Assembly: GCF_002993365.1 (NCBI RefSeq)
Contig: NZ_PVNP01000054.1
Location: 20,180-84,179, forward strand
Source of the DNA: Marisediminitalea alba
Lineage (GTDB): Bacteria; Pseudomonadota; Gammaproteobacteria; Enterobacterales; Alteromonadaceae
Direction of reading: 5' to 3'
DNA length: 64,000 nt
Positions 9,713 to 18,689 of this stretch are shown here, piece after piece. The notes beneath the pieces are model-generated. The model was not told where the DNA came from, searched no databases, and saw only the letters and a program-made list of their open reading frames with translations. Positions within the stretch are counted from its first letter, which is position 1. Each line of letters opens with the position of its first letter. The position numbers and the translations under genes are program-made.

Positions 9713-10242
9713 TTGATAACCTGTCCAAAAGTGAGCTGTTTACCCGAGCCTCGCTGCTTATTAAGTACGGATTTCGAACGACCATTATCGCGCTCGATAC
9801 AGGTTTGCCAATCCACATTATCAGAAGGCTGCACAAAGAAGTGACTGGCAAGTCACCTTGTCCTGGTCAATTGCCAGAATCTGATGCCATCGTTAAAAGC
9901 AGAAGAGCCCTAGTTGAAGGCTCCCTGCTGATGGCGCTTTATGTCAATATTGGTGGTGATAATGTCTACAAGAAATTAAATATCGATGCTTTGATGAAGG
10001 CTTACGATGCGTACTTGGTTGCAAGAGAAGAGGCAGATCTTCCAGCTGAGATCCCCTGGAAAAAACTGACCATCAATGAAGGTTGGGTTCTAGCTCGTGA
10101 TTTAAGATCACAGCTTGCATCCTTACACCGGTGTCGATGCGGCAGTCTGTATTTGACGGTATCTCAACAGCGCATTCAGCTTAAATGTCCTGTGTGTGAG
10201 ATTATGGCCGAGCAAACCACTAGAGCACTTTTTGAGAACTAA
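9709..10242 (+). CDS. setC: SetC, FlhC-like transcription activator subunit
   Basis: 177-residue FlhC-like partner of SetD and master activator of ICE transfer. The N-terminal half has the helical DNA-binding core (TRASLLIKYGFRTTIIALDTGLP). The C-terminal half carries four cysteines in HRCRCGSLY...KCPVCE, matching the zinc site of FlhC. It overlaps setD by 4 bp (ATGA). Expression depends on release of SetR from the operators at 6950-7044. Confidence 0.92.
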   Translation: MIDNLSKSELFTRASLLIKYGFRTTIIALDTGLPIHIIRRLHKEVTGKSPCPGQLPESDAIVKSRRALVEGSLLMALYVNIGGDNVYKKLNIDALMKAYDAYLVAREEADLPAEIPWKKLTINEGWVLARDLRSQLASLHRCRCGSLYLTVSQQRIQLKCPVCEIMAEQTTRALFEN

Positions 10243-10299
10243 CATGCTGATGCATGATTTGATTGTGCACCGCCCGTGCACTTTGAGAGTACTAAGAAG

Positions 10300-10731
10300 A
10301 TGACAAACTTACTTAAATCTTTACCAGCACGCTGCTGGTTTATATCACTGGGGCTTTTTCTGGCGACTTTGGCTTCGGCTCATTTTTTTCCATCAGAAAT
10401 ATTAACGGCATCTGCCAAGTTAGCGGCTTTGCCATTTCTGTTCTGCACCGTCGTTTTTTTCAGCTACTTGGGATTCAAAGCGACCTGTAATCCCATCGGA
10501 CTTATAGCCATCATCACTATGCTTGTAGCAATCGCATATTGGCAAGCGAGTTGGACAATTGTTGGTTTGGGACTCTTCTTCTTAGCTATTTGTACTGGAA
10601 TTAGATTCTTGAGCAGCCAAGTTAAAGATTCGGGTAGAACTTTGAGCATTGAAGAAAAATGGTATTGGTATAAGCTCCATTCGTTTTTTGATGGCTTTTA
10701 TCCTAGGTATCCCAAAAAGCCAAAAAAATAG
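10300..10731 (+). CDS. eex: Probable entry exclusion protein Eex
   Basis: 143 residues from ATG 10300, the size I recall for SXT/R391 Eex. An in-frame GTG at 10276 would add eight residues. It has hydrophobic segments at about residues 13-30, 41-60, 66-84 and 87-105 and a basic C-terminal tail (RYPKKPKK). Its place between setC and the end of traG is where eex lies in this family. Eex sits in the recipient inner membrane and blocks transfer from donors whose TraG matches it. Identification rests on size, topology and position, not on a catalytic motif. It runs convergent to traG with a shared terminator. Confidence 0.65.
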   Translation: MTNLLKSLPARCWFISLGLFLATLASAHFFPSEILTASAKLAALPFLFCTVVFFSYLGFKATCNPIGLIAIITMLVAIAYWQASWTIVGLGLFFLAICTGIRFLSSQVKDSGRTLSIEEKWYWYKLHSFFDGFYPRYPKKPKK

Positions 10732-10765
10732 CCAGCCCACCACAAGCTGGCTACCTTCTGTTTTT
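10729..10765. terminator. Bidirectional terminator between eex and traG
   Basis: Perfect 8-bp stem TAGCCAGC (10729-10736) / GCTGGCTA (10746-10753). On the plus strand a T run follows at 10761-10765. On the minus strand the A run at 10722-10728 becomes a T run. It sits exactly between the convergent genes eex and traG. Confidence 0.75.
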
Positions 10766-13700
10766 AGTTCCTTCCTGATGCCTGGTTATAGGCCCTAATA
10801 TCGATCAAGTTGTTCTGAGCATAATCTCCCGCAAGGGATGCATTTGAGATCACTGCAATCTGCTTATCCACAAATGCTTTATCTTCTTCGGACACACTGT
10901 CGGGGATGTAAGAGCCACTCTCATCCTTTTGACGATACTCATTTAGTATTTGTTCCCTTAAGCCAAGCATTTCAGGCGACCAACTCGATGAGTCTTCAGA
11001 GTTGAAAACGCGCCCCGCCAAACCTTCATTGAAAGCTTGAGCGAACACTTGACTTTGAATCGGGGTCAATCCCATTCTCTGCCCTTCGCTGTATGCTTCC
11101 TGTTTAAAATCATCGGCATACTGTTCTAAGAACTCACCATATCGATTGTTAACTGCCGCACCGAATGCCCCAGCCAACATGGCTTCAGACTTAGTGCCCC
11201 AGTTTACTTCGGAGGCATACTGCGAACTCGATCCACTGTATGCATCATTAAACGCCGTCAATGGATTTTCCAAAGAGGTTCCGGCATCAACGGCGGCTTT
11301 TAAGCCATCCCAGGTTGATTTGCTGGCCACCGTTGCATTGTGCAAGAAACCTCTTGAGCCAGGATCTTCAAGCGCTTGTTCTTTGTAACTCTCATAGTCT
11401 TCGCCAAAGTGATTCAAGGTATGCAGTGCTGCATCAGTATGCTTGCCACTGAAATCACCAATAGCACTGGCGCTGTTGAAGAACATTTCAGCACCAGAGA
11501 CTCCGCTATCATCAGCCATAATGCGAGATCGCCACTGAGATCCAGCTTCACTGTTTAGTCCAGATTGATAGGTACTTGTGTCAGAAGCTACGGCCTGCTG
11601 GGCTTGCTGCTGATGCGCATTCAACTGTCCATCTATACCAGACAGATTGGTTTGGTAAGCCGATTGAGCTGCGTTGAACTGAGTTTGAACTGTTGCTGCA
11701 TCCTCGTAGCCGCCCAATACACCCGATTCAACTTGGCTTTGAGTACCACCAAAAGTAGGTGCAGTTGATGACATGCCTTCATTTGAGCGCGGCTGAATTG
11801 ATCGTAAATCGGCTCCGGTAGCCATGGCCATAACCGTCATTGCAGCTTGATAATCATTGTCGCGTTCAGCGGGCGTTGAAGAGTTGCTATAGGTTAAAGA
11901 CTCCATAGCTGCCGCTACATACGCCTGATTATCATCAGGTAGCAAGCGCTGATACATTGGAAGGTTTTCACGTAAACGGTTACCTGCTTCAACATGCTGG
12001 TTCATATAGCGACCTAAATAATCCATGACTTCAGGATTGTCCGCTGCTAATCGGGTTAACGTCGCACCATCAGTATTTCTTTGTCCTGATAGACTGTAGC
12101 TGGCCTGATCAAGCTCACTAAAGCGATTTGATGCCGTGACAACGTCTTGAGCTGAACTCTGAAGTGACTGATAGTCTTGGTTAGACAAGGACATCTCAAC
12201 GCCAGAACGTCTTGAGTCTGAAAGGTCCTTAACCATTGCATCGCGATACTCAGCACGTCGTGAATCACTCGATGCCAAGCTTTGCATCTCCCCAGTGAGC
12301 GTATTTGCGGTCGTAGATCGAGAACTGCCTTCTGACGACTCAACTTGGCCACTAAAGTTACCACCTAAATCCAGCCCTGCTCGTACCCTTGATAGTTTTG
12401 GTACACGAGATGAGTCTGGCTTATCGACTCCTGGCAAGTTGCCCTGTGGAGAATCATTGCCGCCAGTACCAAGAAGCCTTCCAAGAAAGCCCTTATCAGC
12501 AACTTCTTTCTCACCGGGATTAGTAATAGTTCCATCGCCACCGACCCTTAGGCCTCCCGATAGCACGCCCGATACCAAGCCACGTACAGCATCTTTTTTA
12601 TCGTCTCCAAAACCATACCGAGTTTGCAGGTCATCAGTAACCTGATTAACAACGGCGCTAGATGCGGAGTTAGATGAGCCGATCTGACGTCCAACCGAAG
12701 ACAGGTTGTCGTAACTTAGCTTTTCACCAAAAGTTCGACTCATAGTATTCCCAACCTGACGACTAAAGGCTTGGGTTGCTTGAGTCATGGATTCTTTTGC
12801 AGAGCCAACCATTGAACCCACTGCGTTTCCTACAGAGAAACTGCTTAGTAGGTTTGACGCGCCGGTCATAGCAGAACCAGTGAGGGCTGAATTTTGGAAC
12901 ATTGACTGTGATTGCATTACCGGGGCATTTTTCGCGACATCTGGACTTGTCATCTTTTCATCAATGGCATCACCGTTTTGAAGACGTCCAGCCAAGTGGG
13001 TAGCGGTTATTGCTGAGCCATAAACGAGCATGAGCGAAATCGCCGGAACACTCGACGCCAACATGCCGCCAGTCGCTATCCAGGTTTGCAGCACTGAATC
13101 CATCTGCATCATCCCGGCAAAAGATGGCACTTCTGTACCTGCAAAGGCATCAAGAGCCGACATTTTCCCTGCAACGGTTAAATGAATATACAGGTTAATG
13201 ATGGCCATGACAGGCATCCAAAGTTGAATCCAAAGCAGGATTAACAAGTACTTCCCAGCCATTCGCATCCCGATTTGGCCAAGGGCTATCACAAAGGCCA
13301 TCAAAGGGGTGATGGCGTAAATGAAACCCTCAAAAAACGTCATCATCGGACGAACGATACTTTGGAACAGGGTCTGCTCCGCCGCCCATTGTGTATTGCG
13401 CTGTTCAATCGCTTGGTTAACCATAACGGCTGCGGTGAAAGCTTGATCATCCATATACTTGCCCGTCACGCTTTGCTCATAAATAGGTAAAAGCACCGAC
13501 GCGGTCATGTACTCTTGGGTGTTAACCGAGGCCAAACCAAGATTATTCAGTGCATTTCGGATCACGTCATCAGTATCAGTGGCTGACGAAGTTCCCAATG
13601 AGGCTGACAGAACCTGTTTAAGCCTTGGAATGAAGGTTGATTCTGTCATGAGTTTCAGTTGGCTATAGGCATCGGTGCAGTCCAAATCGCTACTGCTACC

Positions 13701-14333
13701 ACTGAGCATGATGCGCGTGCCATAAATGCGCGAATCAAACCTAATCGCAGTCATCGGGTTAGGATCACTCAGCACCTGATCGAGGTTCTTTTGGCCAATG
13801 TCGATACCAATCAAGGTGCACTCTTTAATGTAGTTAAACCAAGATTGCTCGATATCCGAGCCGCCGACACGATTTGCATCACCCAACCCAGAGCGATCCA
13901 TCACCTGTTTTCTCACTTTAATCAGTGTCTGTAAACTGGATGCAAAGCCGTATTCCGTCATGGCGGGAGTTGAGAACGCCGTTTCAAACAATCGCGTGAT
14001 TTGAAATCCAACAGTCGAAATTGTACTGCCTGCGGCAGCAACACCGATGGGCACATTATCAACCACTCGAACTTGTCCCGTGTACGCATCCTCAATGCTC
14101 ACACGGGTACTGGGTCCAAACATGGTTGCAAAGACTATCCATGAGACTAAAACGTGCTGAAAGTTAATCCCTCGACCACCTTGCATTAAGGCCTGAACAG
14201 AGACCATCAATACCCCAATGAGCAAGCCAATGCGAACCATTGAAGTAAAGTCGCCTGTACCAGTAATCATCGCGACAGCGTTCAAGACCTGCTCTAAAAA
14301 TGCCGAATCCCCGATGGAATAGATCTCCCACAT
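10764..14333 (-). CDS. traG: TraG, mating-pair stabilisation and entry-exclusion target
   Basis: 1189-residue inner-membrane protein of F-type systems. The N-terminal about 450 residues are hydrophobic (segments near 35-50, 60-72, 335-355, 361-385 and 425-445). The long hydrophilic rest is rich in S, Q, N and D. In SXT/R391 the donor TraG is recognised by recipient Eex through residues 606-608 (Pro-Gly-Asp in the S group, Thr-Asp-Asp in the R group, from memory). By my count these are Pro606-Gly607-Glu608 here. It ends at the terminator shared with eex. The ATG at 14333 follows the traH stop by 3 bp. Confidence 0.92.
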   Translation of the reverse strand: MWEIYSIGDSAFLEQVLNAVAMITGTGDFTSMVRIGLLIGVLMVSVQALMQGGRGINFQHVLVSWIVFATMFGPSTRVSIEDAYTGQVRVVDNVPIGVAAAGSTISTVGFQITRLFETAFSTPAMTEYGFASSLQTLIKVRKQVMDRSGLGDANRVGGSDIEQSWFNYIKECTLIGIDIGQKNLDQVLSDPNPMTAIRFDSRIYGTRIMLSGSSSDLDCTDAYSQLKLMTESTFIPRLKQVLSASLGTSSATDTDDVIRNALNNLGLASVNTQEYMTASVLLPIYEQSVTGKYMDDQAFTAAVMVNQAIEQRNTQWAAEQTLFQSIVRPMMTFFEGFIYAITPLMAFVIALGQIGMRMAGKYLLILLWIQLWMPVMAIINLYIHLTVAGKMSALDAFAGTEVPSFAGMMQMDSVLQTWIATGGMLASSVPAISLMLVYGSAITATHLAGRLQNGDAIDEKMTSPDVAKNAPVMQSQSMFQNSALTGSAMTGASNLLSSFSVGNAVGSMVGSAKESMTQATQAFSRQVGNTMSRTFGEKLSYDNLSSVGRQIGSSNSASSAVVNQVTDDLQTRYGFGDDKKDAVRGLVSGVLSGGLRVGGDGTITNPGEKEVADKGFLGRLLGTGGNDSPQGNLPGVDKPDSSRVPKLSRVRAGLDLGGNFSGQVESSEGSSRSTTANTLTGEMQSLASSDSRRAEYRDAMVKDLSDSRRSGVEMSLSNQDYQSLQSSAQDVVTASNRFSELDQASYSLSGQRNTDGATLTRLAADNPEVMDYLGRYMNQHVEAGNRLRENLPMYQRLLPDDNQAYVAAAMESLTYSNSSTPAERDNDYQAAMTVMAMATGADLRSIQPRSNEGMSSTAPTFGGTQSQVESGVLGGYEDAATVQTQFNAAQSAYQTNLSGIDGQLNAHQQQAQQAVASDTSTYQSGLNSEAGSQWRSRIMADDSGVSGAEMFFNSASAIGDFSGKHTDAALHTLNHFGEDYESYKEQALEDPGSRGFLHNATVASKSTWDGLKAAVDAGTSLENPLTAFNDAYSGSSSQYASEVNWGTKSEAMLAGAFGAAVNNRYGEFLEQYADDFKQEAYSEGQRMGLTPIQSQVFAQAFNEGLAGRVFNSEDSSSWSPEMLGLREQILNEYRQKDESGSYIPDSVSEEDKAFVDKQIAVISNASLAGDYAQNNLIDIRAYNQASGRN

Positions 14334-14336
14334 GAC

Positions 14337-15725
14337 CTATTCCCCCAGTGCCGTAGATTTAACGGTGTAATAACGCTGCTTGCGAATGGTCTGAATCACC
14401 TGGTTAAAATGCGCCAGCAATTCTTGCTCTGAACCGTATCTTCGCTGTAACGCGGCGTATTCCTCATTGATTTGGCGACGTGCACGTTCAAGGTCTTCCG
14501 TTAACAACTTCGCATAGGCATGATCTTCCACACCGGAGGTACTTCTAGCTGCATTGAGCATGTCTTCAACCAATGCTCGGGCCATCTCAACAGCAATAAA
14601 TGGCGCAGCTCTTGAAGCAAACGACCTAGCAGCCCCTTCATTTAATGCAGAAAGTGTTCGAATCATGCCGCCAATACTTGCAGGAGCCGAGGTCATAAAA
14701 GCCTTTTCGGTGGTGCTAGCTGCCCCAGTATTTCGAGCAAACTTAAATATAATGCCGTTACTAGAACCTGTACCAAGAAGTAAATTTTCGACCTGAGTTG
14801 ATAACCCGGTTAGGGTCACGTTAGTGATTGTCGGATTTAGACAGCCGTCTTGTGTCACTGTGTCACATCGGTACATAGCGACGTTACCGCCATGAATTAG
14901 ATGCTCAATAGTCACTTTATTGCCATTCAGTCTGGTCAGTTTTGGGGCTTTACCTTGACCATCAGCCGCATTCGCTAAATCACCAACGATGATCGAGCCC
15001 GTCACGGACATAACCGCTTCAAGAAAACGGTCATCCCCCGATGCAAACCAGCTTGATGCCGAGTGACGTTTCAGTGCTCGCCAGACCAAGTTACCTTTAA
15101 TCGTTTTGTTCACATCAGATGCCGCGACACTTGAAGCATTCTCGTAAGGGTTCTTACCATTGGACTCACTCCAACTGGTAAAAATGTCTCCAGCCCCTTT
15201 AAGTGAGCTCAACATGCTGGCCTCTGTTTGCCCCTTCTTACCAAAGGCGGCCAGGGTATCGTTCACGACTCCCTGAGCCATTTGACAGGAATTGCCAAAA
15301 TACTCGTTCAACTGCTGGATTTTCTTTTGCAGTGTCTCCATGTGCTGGGAGCATTTCTCACACATAGCACTGAGCGCCAATTGGAATGCGTATCCCTTGG
15401 CATTTGCCGCTACAGAGCGAAGTAATTGAACAAACTGATCTGCATTAACAAATGACAAACTTCCAGCGAACATATCAATGCCGCCACAACCGGCTTGGAA
15501 TGACGGAGGCACCATAGAGACGAGGTTCTCGTTCATGATCCTGTTACGAACAACAACACTTCCACCAGATATAACGCCACGCCGCTGACTCTCGAATACA
15601 CCAGGCGCAGTGGTGTTGGTCATTGAACCAAACAACTGATTCATCTCCTGTTGCAAGCTTGCTTGGCTCATAGATGAAAAACCAATCGCACAGGCGATTA
15701 GCGATACTTGGAATACTTTTTTCAT
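14337..15725 (-). CDS. traH: TraH, F-pilus assembly/mating-pair protein
   Basis: 462-residue periplasmic protein of F-type conjugation systems, with a signal peptide (MKKVFQVSLIACAIGFSSMSQA) and a C-terminal coiled-coil-like stretch (DLERARRQINEEYAALQRR). Six visible cysteines, including CEKC near residue 123, fit the disulphide-rich TraH family. It lies between traF and traG with gaps of 2-3 bp, so the three form one operon transcribed leftward. TraF, a thioredoxin-like neighbour, probably helps fold it. Confidence 0.92.
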   Translation of the reverse strand: MKKVFQVSLIACAIGFSSMSQASLQQEMNQLFGSMTNTTAPGVFESQRRGVISGGSVVVRNRIMNENLVSMVPPSFQAGCGGIDMFAGSLSFVNADQFVQLLRSVAANAKGYAFQLALSAMCEKCSQHMETLQKKIQQLNEYFGNSCQMAQGVVNDTLAAFGKKGQTEASMLSSLKGAGDIFTSWSESNGKNPYENASSVAASDVNKTIKGNLVWRALKRHSASSWFASGDDRFLEAVMSVTGSIIVGDLANAADGQGKAPKLTRLNGNKVTIEHLIHGGNVAMYRCDTVTQDGCLNPTITNVTLTGLSTQVENLLLGTGSSNGIIFKFARNTGAASTTEKAFMTSAPASIGGMIRTLSALNEGAARSFASRAAPFIAVEMARALVEDMLNAARSTSGVEDHAYAKLLTEDLERARRQINEEYAALQRRYGSEQELLAHFNQVIQTIRKQRYYTVKSTALGE

Positions 15726-15727
15726 CG

Positions 15728-16672
15728 TTATAACCCTCCTTGTGCACGCAGATAGCGAACAAGGAACTCAGGGTCCTGTAATATTTTTTCGTTAAGCTCT
15801 TGGGCTGACATCGCGAGTGAAACGCCGGGCTGAACAGGTCTGGTGGCATAGTAAGTTTGATCGTCAATCCAACCGGCTTGATGGGCTGCAAGAATGATTC
15901 GATTATTGAGCTCATCAAGGCTCATTGCGCCCTGGCCAATCGGAGTGATGACATTAGGCGGGTCTACTAAGAAGACCGCAGGAACAGTCGTAACGGACAA
16001 CGATTGTGCTTGTCCTGAATCGACTTTGTAATTTGGAAATTCTCCACTTGGTAAAGGCAAGCCATCGACAGCAATAGCAAACACCTCGAAACCGTAGTTC
16101 AAAGCCATGGATTCGATGATAGGCGCTTGAGCATGGCAATAAGGGCAATCCGAACGATAGAAGAAGAACAAGCCAGCCCGTTTTGCTACTTCACCTAAAG
16201 CTACATCACGTTGAGCGCCAGCTTCTCGATCCATCCGATTGGCAGCATAGGTCGCCAAGGGTCTGCGACTGATTTCATCTAAAACAGGATCGCCCATGAC
16301 CACCTGCTGACTAACATCAGCAAACTGTGAGCCCTTATCCATCATGACTCGCTGGAGATACAGATAGGCTCTGACATTCTCATTCGTCGGCTCATCAATC
16401 GCCTTGTCCATAAACGACTGCATGTGCTCACGAAACCAAGCTGCACTGAAAGGCTTTAGTTCGCTCTGACTGGACTCCACGACACCAGATTCCGGCTTTG
16501 TAAGCTCATCAGGCTGTTCAGGCTCAGCTATAACCTGATACCAAAACCAGCCTTCCTGACCACGCTGATAGAATGGCCCATCATTAGCATGGGCGGGCAA
16601 GATGAATACAAAGAAAATAATGATTGGGATGGTCACCCATAGGATAAACCAAGGTAACAAAGGGGTTCTCAT
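15728..16672 (-). CDS. traF: TraF, thioredoxin-like pilus assembly protein
   Basis: 314 residues with an N-terminal membrane/signal segment (LLPWFILWVTIPIIIFFVFILPAHA). The thioredoxin-like C-terminal half contains an active-site CPYC (FFYRSDCPYCHAQAP) and the cis-proline motif (VTTVPAVFLVDP). F TraF lacks this cysteine pair, but ICE/IncC homologues have it, so a periplasmic oxidoreductase role for cysteine-rich Tra proteins is likely. First gene of traF-traH-traG. The 267-bp gap upstream (16673-16939) holds its promoter region and the edge of the insertion hotspot; I see no gene there. Confidence 0.92.
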   Translation of the reverse strand: MRTPLLPWFILWVTIPIIIFFVFILPAHANDGPFYQRGQEGWFWYQVIAEPEQPDELTKPESGVVESSQSELKPFSAAWFREHMQSFMDKAIDEPTNENVRAYLYLQRVMMDKGSQFADVSQQVVMGDPVLDEISRRPLATYAANRMDREAGAQRDVALGEVAKRAGLFFFYRSDCPYCHAQAPIIESMALNYGFEVFAIAVDGLPLPSGEFPNYKVDSGQAQSLSVTTVPAVFLVDPPNVITPIGQGAMSLDELNNRIILAAHQAGWIDDQTYYATRPVQPGVSLAMSAQELNEKILQDPEFLVRYLRAQGGL

Positions 16673-16939
16673 TGTCAGCTCCAGAAAATTTCATAGAGCT
16701 AACATGCTAAAGGTCCCCTTTAGAGCGATAGGCCAGATAGATGAAGGAATCGTGTGTGTTTCTGACTAGCTGTCTTGACCAGTAACAGCTAACTTTAATA
16801 AGCCAAAAATATGGTTTTCCGTTTTGAGCTAGGAGCGGACATCGAACTATCATACTTTGCAGAGGAAATATAGCTGTGGGTTAACTTTTAAAGAGTGATC
16901 GTGTACATTGTCCAGATTAAATCAAGATGACACTTTTTT

Positions 16940-18175
16940 ATGGCAGTAGAGACTATCAATAGGGAAGCTGGAGACTCTGGCAAAGGCTTTAGATTACAGC
17001 TCATAAGGGCGATTAAGCTCATGCTGCAAACGATTCAGCAGGATAGAAGTACTGTATTTTTTACTGCGGTGGAAAATCTCGAAGATGTTTCCCATCAGAC
17101 TATTGTAGATGGAGAAGTCAGTAATTACTTCGAAGAAGACAAGAATTATGACTTGAATGGCAATTTCACAATTTTTAGTCCTCCGGTTATAAATACGTTG
17201 GTCAGTTTTTATGACATCTATGTAGATCAATTTCGCACCAGCAACAGCGTATATTTGGGCTTTTACACGACGAGGGATGTCGGTAAGGAAAGAAAATCCA
17301 AGCTCAATAGCGGTAAAGAAATAGCTCTACCAGAAAAACCAATTTTAGAAATTCTTCAATCGTTTGATGATGTTTCAGACGATACAATTAATTTAGTAAA
17401 AGAAATTCTTGTTGAAGAGTACGCTTCCCAATATAAAGAAAAGTCTAAGTCAGGAAACTTAGAAACGCTTCGGGGTCTAAGTGCTGATAGGTTTAAAGAG
17501 TTTTTGAGGAAAATTTTATGGCATTTCGGTCAGGAAGATGAGGATGCTCTCAAGCAGACAGTTTTAAAGGATATTGAGTATTCACCACTTCACAACAATG
17601 CTCATATAGGCAAAGAAAAAATAATATTTTGTTTGTTAATGGATAAGCTGAGTGAAAGGCAAAATAGTAAAAACTTAGTCGATAAGTTGGTTCATAGTTC
17701 AGATGTAAAACTGATTTTTAAAGAAGCAGAGTCTCAAATTCCAGACGAGAGTATAGACCCTACTTGGCGCTATATCGCCGAGCTTGAAAAGGATGTGACC
17801 GACAAGCGAAATCTGAAGGAAAAAGTACTTTCAGTAATAGAGGATATTTCAGATCGTCGAATTAGACTGTTAGCAAGAAAAGCAAGTGGCTCTAAGTATG
17901 AAGAGCGTGAAGCAGACAAGTCTTTTTTGTCTTTGAAGTATCGTGTTTTTGAAGCTTGTGAAGAATATTTTTCAGATGATGGATATGTAGCCCCTGAAAG
18001 CGGCAACGACTTGGATGCTGTTCTTCAAACGCTCTTATCAAAAGCAGTAGAAGATATTTCTAAGTTAAAGACCGATTACAAATATACGATTTCTAATGAT
18101 AAAACAATAGAAGGAATTATTTGGAATTTATTTGATGGGTGTTTTTTAGCTTTTGATGAGTGTAGTGATGAGTGA
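16940..18175 (+). CDS. ABC-3C/Lamassu-type effector with candidate Cap4-like nuclease domain
   Basis: 411 residues, first gene of a three-gene cluster with an SMC-like ATPase. The N-terminal region looks like a diverged Cap4/DUF4297 PD-(D/E)XK nuclease: GKGFRLQLIRAIKLML resembles the family start, AVENLEDV gives D49, and YFEEDK gives E66-x-K68, followed by a segment like the usual one (IFSPPVINTLVSFYDIY). The last 70 residues (KTIEGIIWNLFDGCFLAF near the end) look like an ABC-3C C-terminal domain, which docks to the ATPase. In Lamassu/DdmABC systems the homologue cuts DNA when the SMC partner senses invading DNA. The catalytic assignment is inference. Base composition is clearly more AT-rich than the tra genes. 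Confidence 0.62.
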   Translation: MAVETINREAGDSGKGFRLQLIRAIKLMLQTIQQDRSTVFFTAVENLEDVSHQTIVDGEVSNYFEEDKNYDLNGNFTIFSPPVINTLVSFYDIYVDQFRTSNSVYLGFYTTRDVGKERKSKLNSGKEIALPEKPILEILQSFDDVSDDTINLVKEILVEEYASQYKEKSKSGNLETLRGLSADRFKEFLRKILWHFGQEDEDALKQTVLKDIEYSPLHNNAHIGKEKIIFCLLMDKLSERQNSKNLVDKLVHSSDVKLIFKEAESQIPDESIDPTWRYIAELEKDVTDKRNLKEKVLSVIEDISDRRIRLLARKASGSKYEEREADKSFLSLKYRVFEACEEYFSDDGYVAPESGNDLDAVLQTLLSKAVEDISKLKTDYKYTISNDKTIEGIIWNLFDGCFLAFDECSDE

Positions 18176-18689
18176 TGTAAGTACAAAGAAAAGGCTAATG
18201 TACTTAAGCGGTGAAGATTTCTATCTTTATTGCTATTCCGTTCTTGTTATTTTGGATTCTTTAGGTTGTCGTGATGGGAGATTTTTTAGAGACTACAGGA
18301 AGTTGGCTTTTTTAACTGACATTATCAGTAATGATAAAACAGTCTATGTGGTTTCTCATTCTTCAGCGGAAAAAATGAACCCTAAAGATTATGAGTGTTT
18401 ACTTGACAGCTATTCGAATGGATTAACTAGAAGAAGTGAAATTCTTAAGTTGTTGTTTGTTCTTGAGAAGAGAGGCTATGTGACTTTGAATCGAGGTAAA
18501 GCACAAGAAATTGATGTTTCTTTGACTAAGGATAACCTTCCTAATGACTTTTTAAACAGCAATGTTTTCGAGTCGGAATCTAAGAATATAATAAAAATAT
18601 CAAAGAAAGTGGGACGGTTGGCATCGCTAACTCTGGATACCATGTTAGGTAAAATTTATGTTGAAAATGGAGTTCGAACATGGGTCTGA
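18168..18689 (+). CDS. ABC-3C middle component (LmuC/DdmB-like)
   Basis: Small middle gene (about 173 residues from ATG 18168; an earlier ATG at 18156 and TTG at 18153 are in frame). Size, position and overlap on both sides (8 bp with the effector, 10 bp with the ATPase) match the middle component of ABC-3C/Lamassu systems. The centre (LTRRSEILKLLFVLEKRGYVTLN) reads like a winged-helix. It probably bridges the effector and the ATPase. No enzymatic motif is seen. Family assignment rests mainly on context. Confidence 0.6.
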   Translation: MSDVSTKKRLMYLSGEDFYLYCYSVLVILDSLGCRDGRFFRDYRKLAFLTDIISNDKTVYVVSHSSAEKMNPKDYECLLDSYSNGLTRRSEILKLLFVLEKRGYVTLNRGKAQEIDVSLTKDNLPNDFLNSNVFESESKNIIKISKKVGRLASLTLDTMLGKIYVENGVRTWV

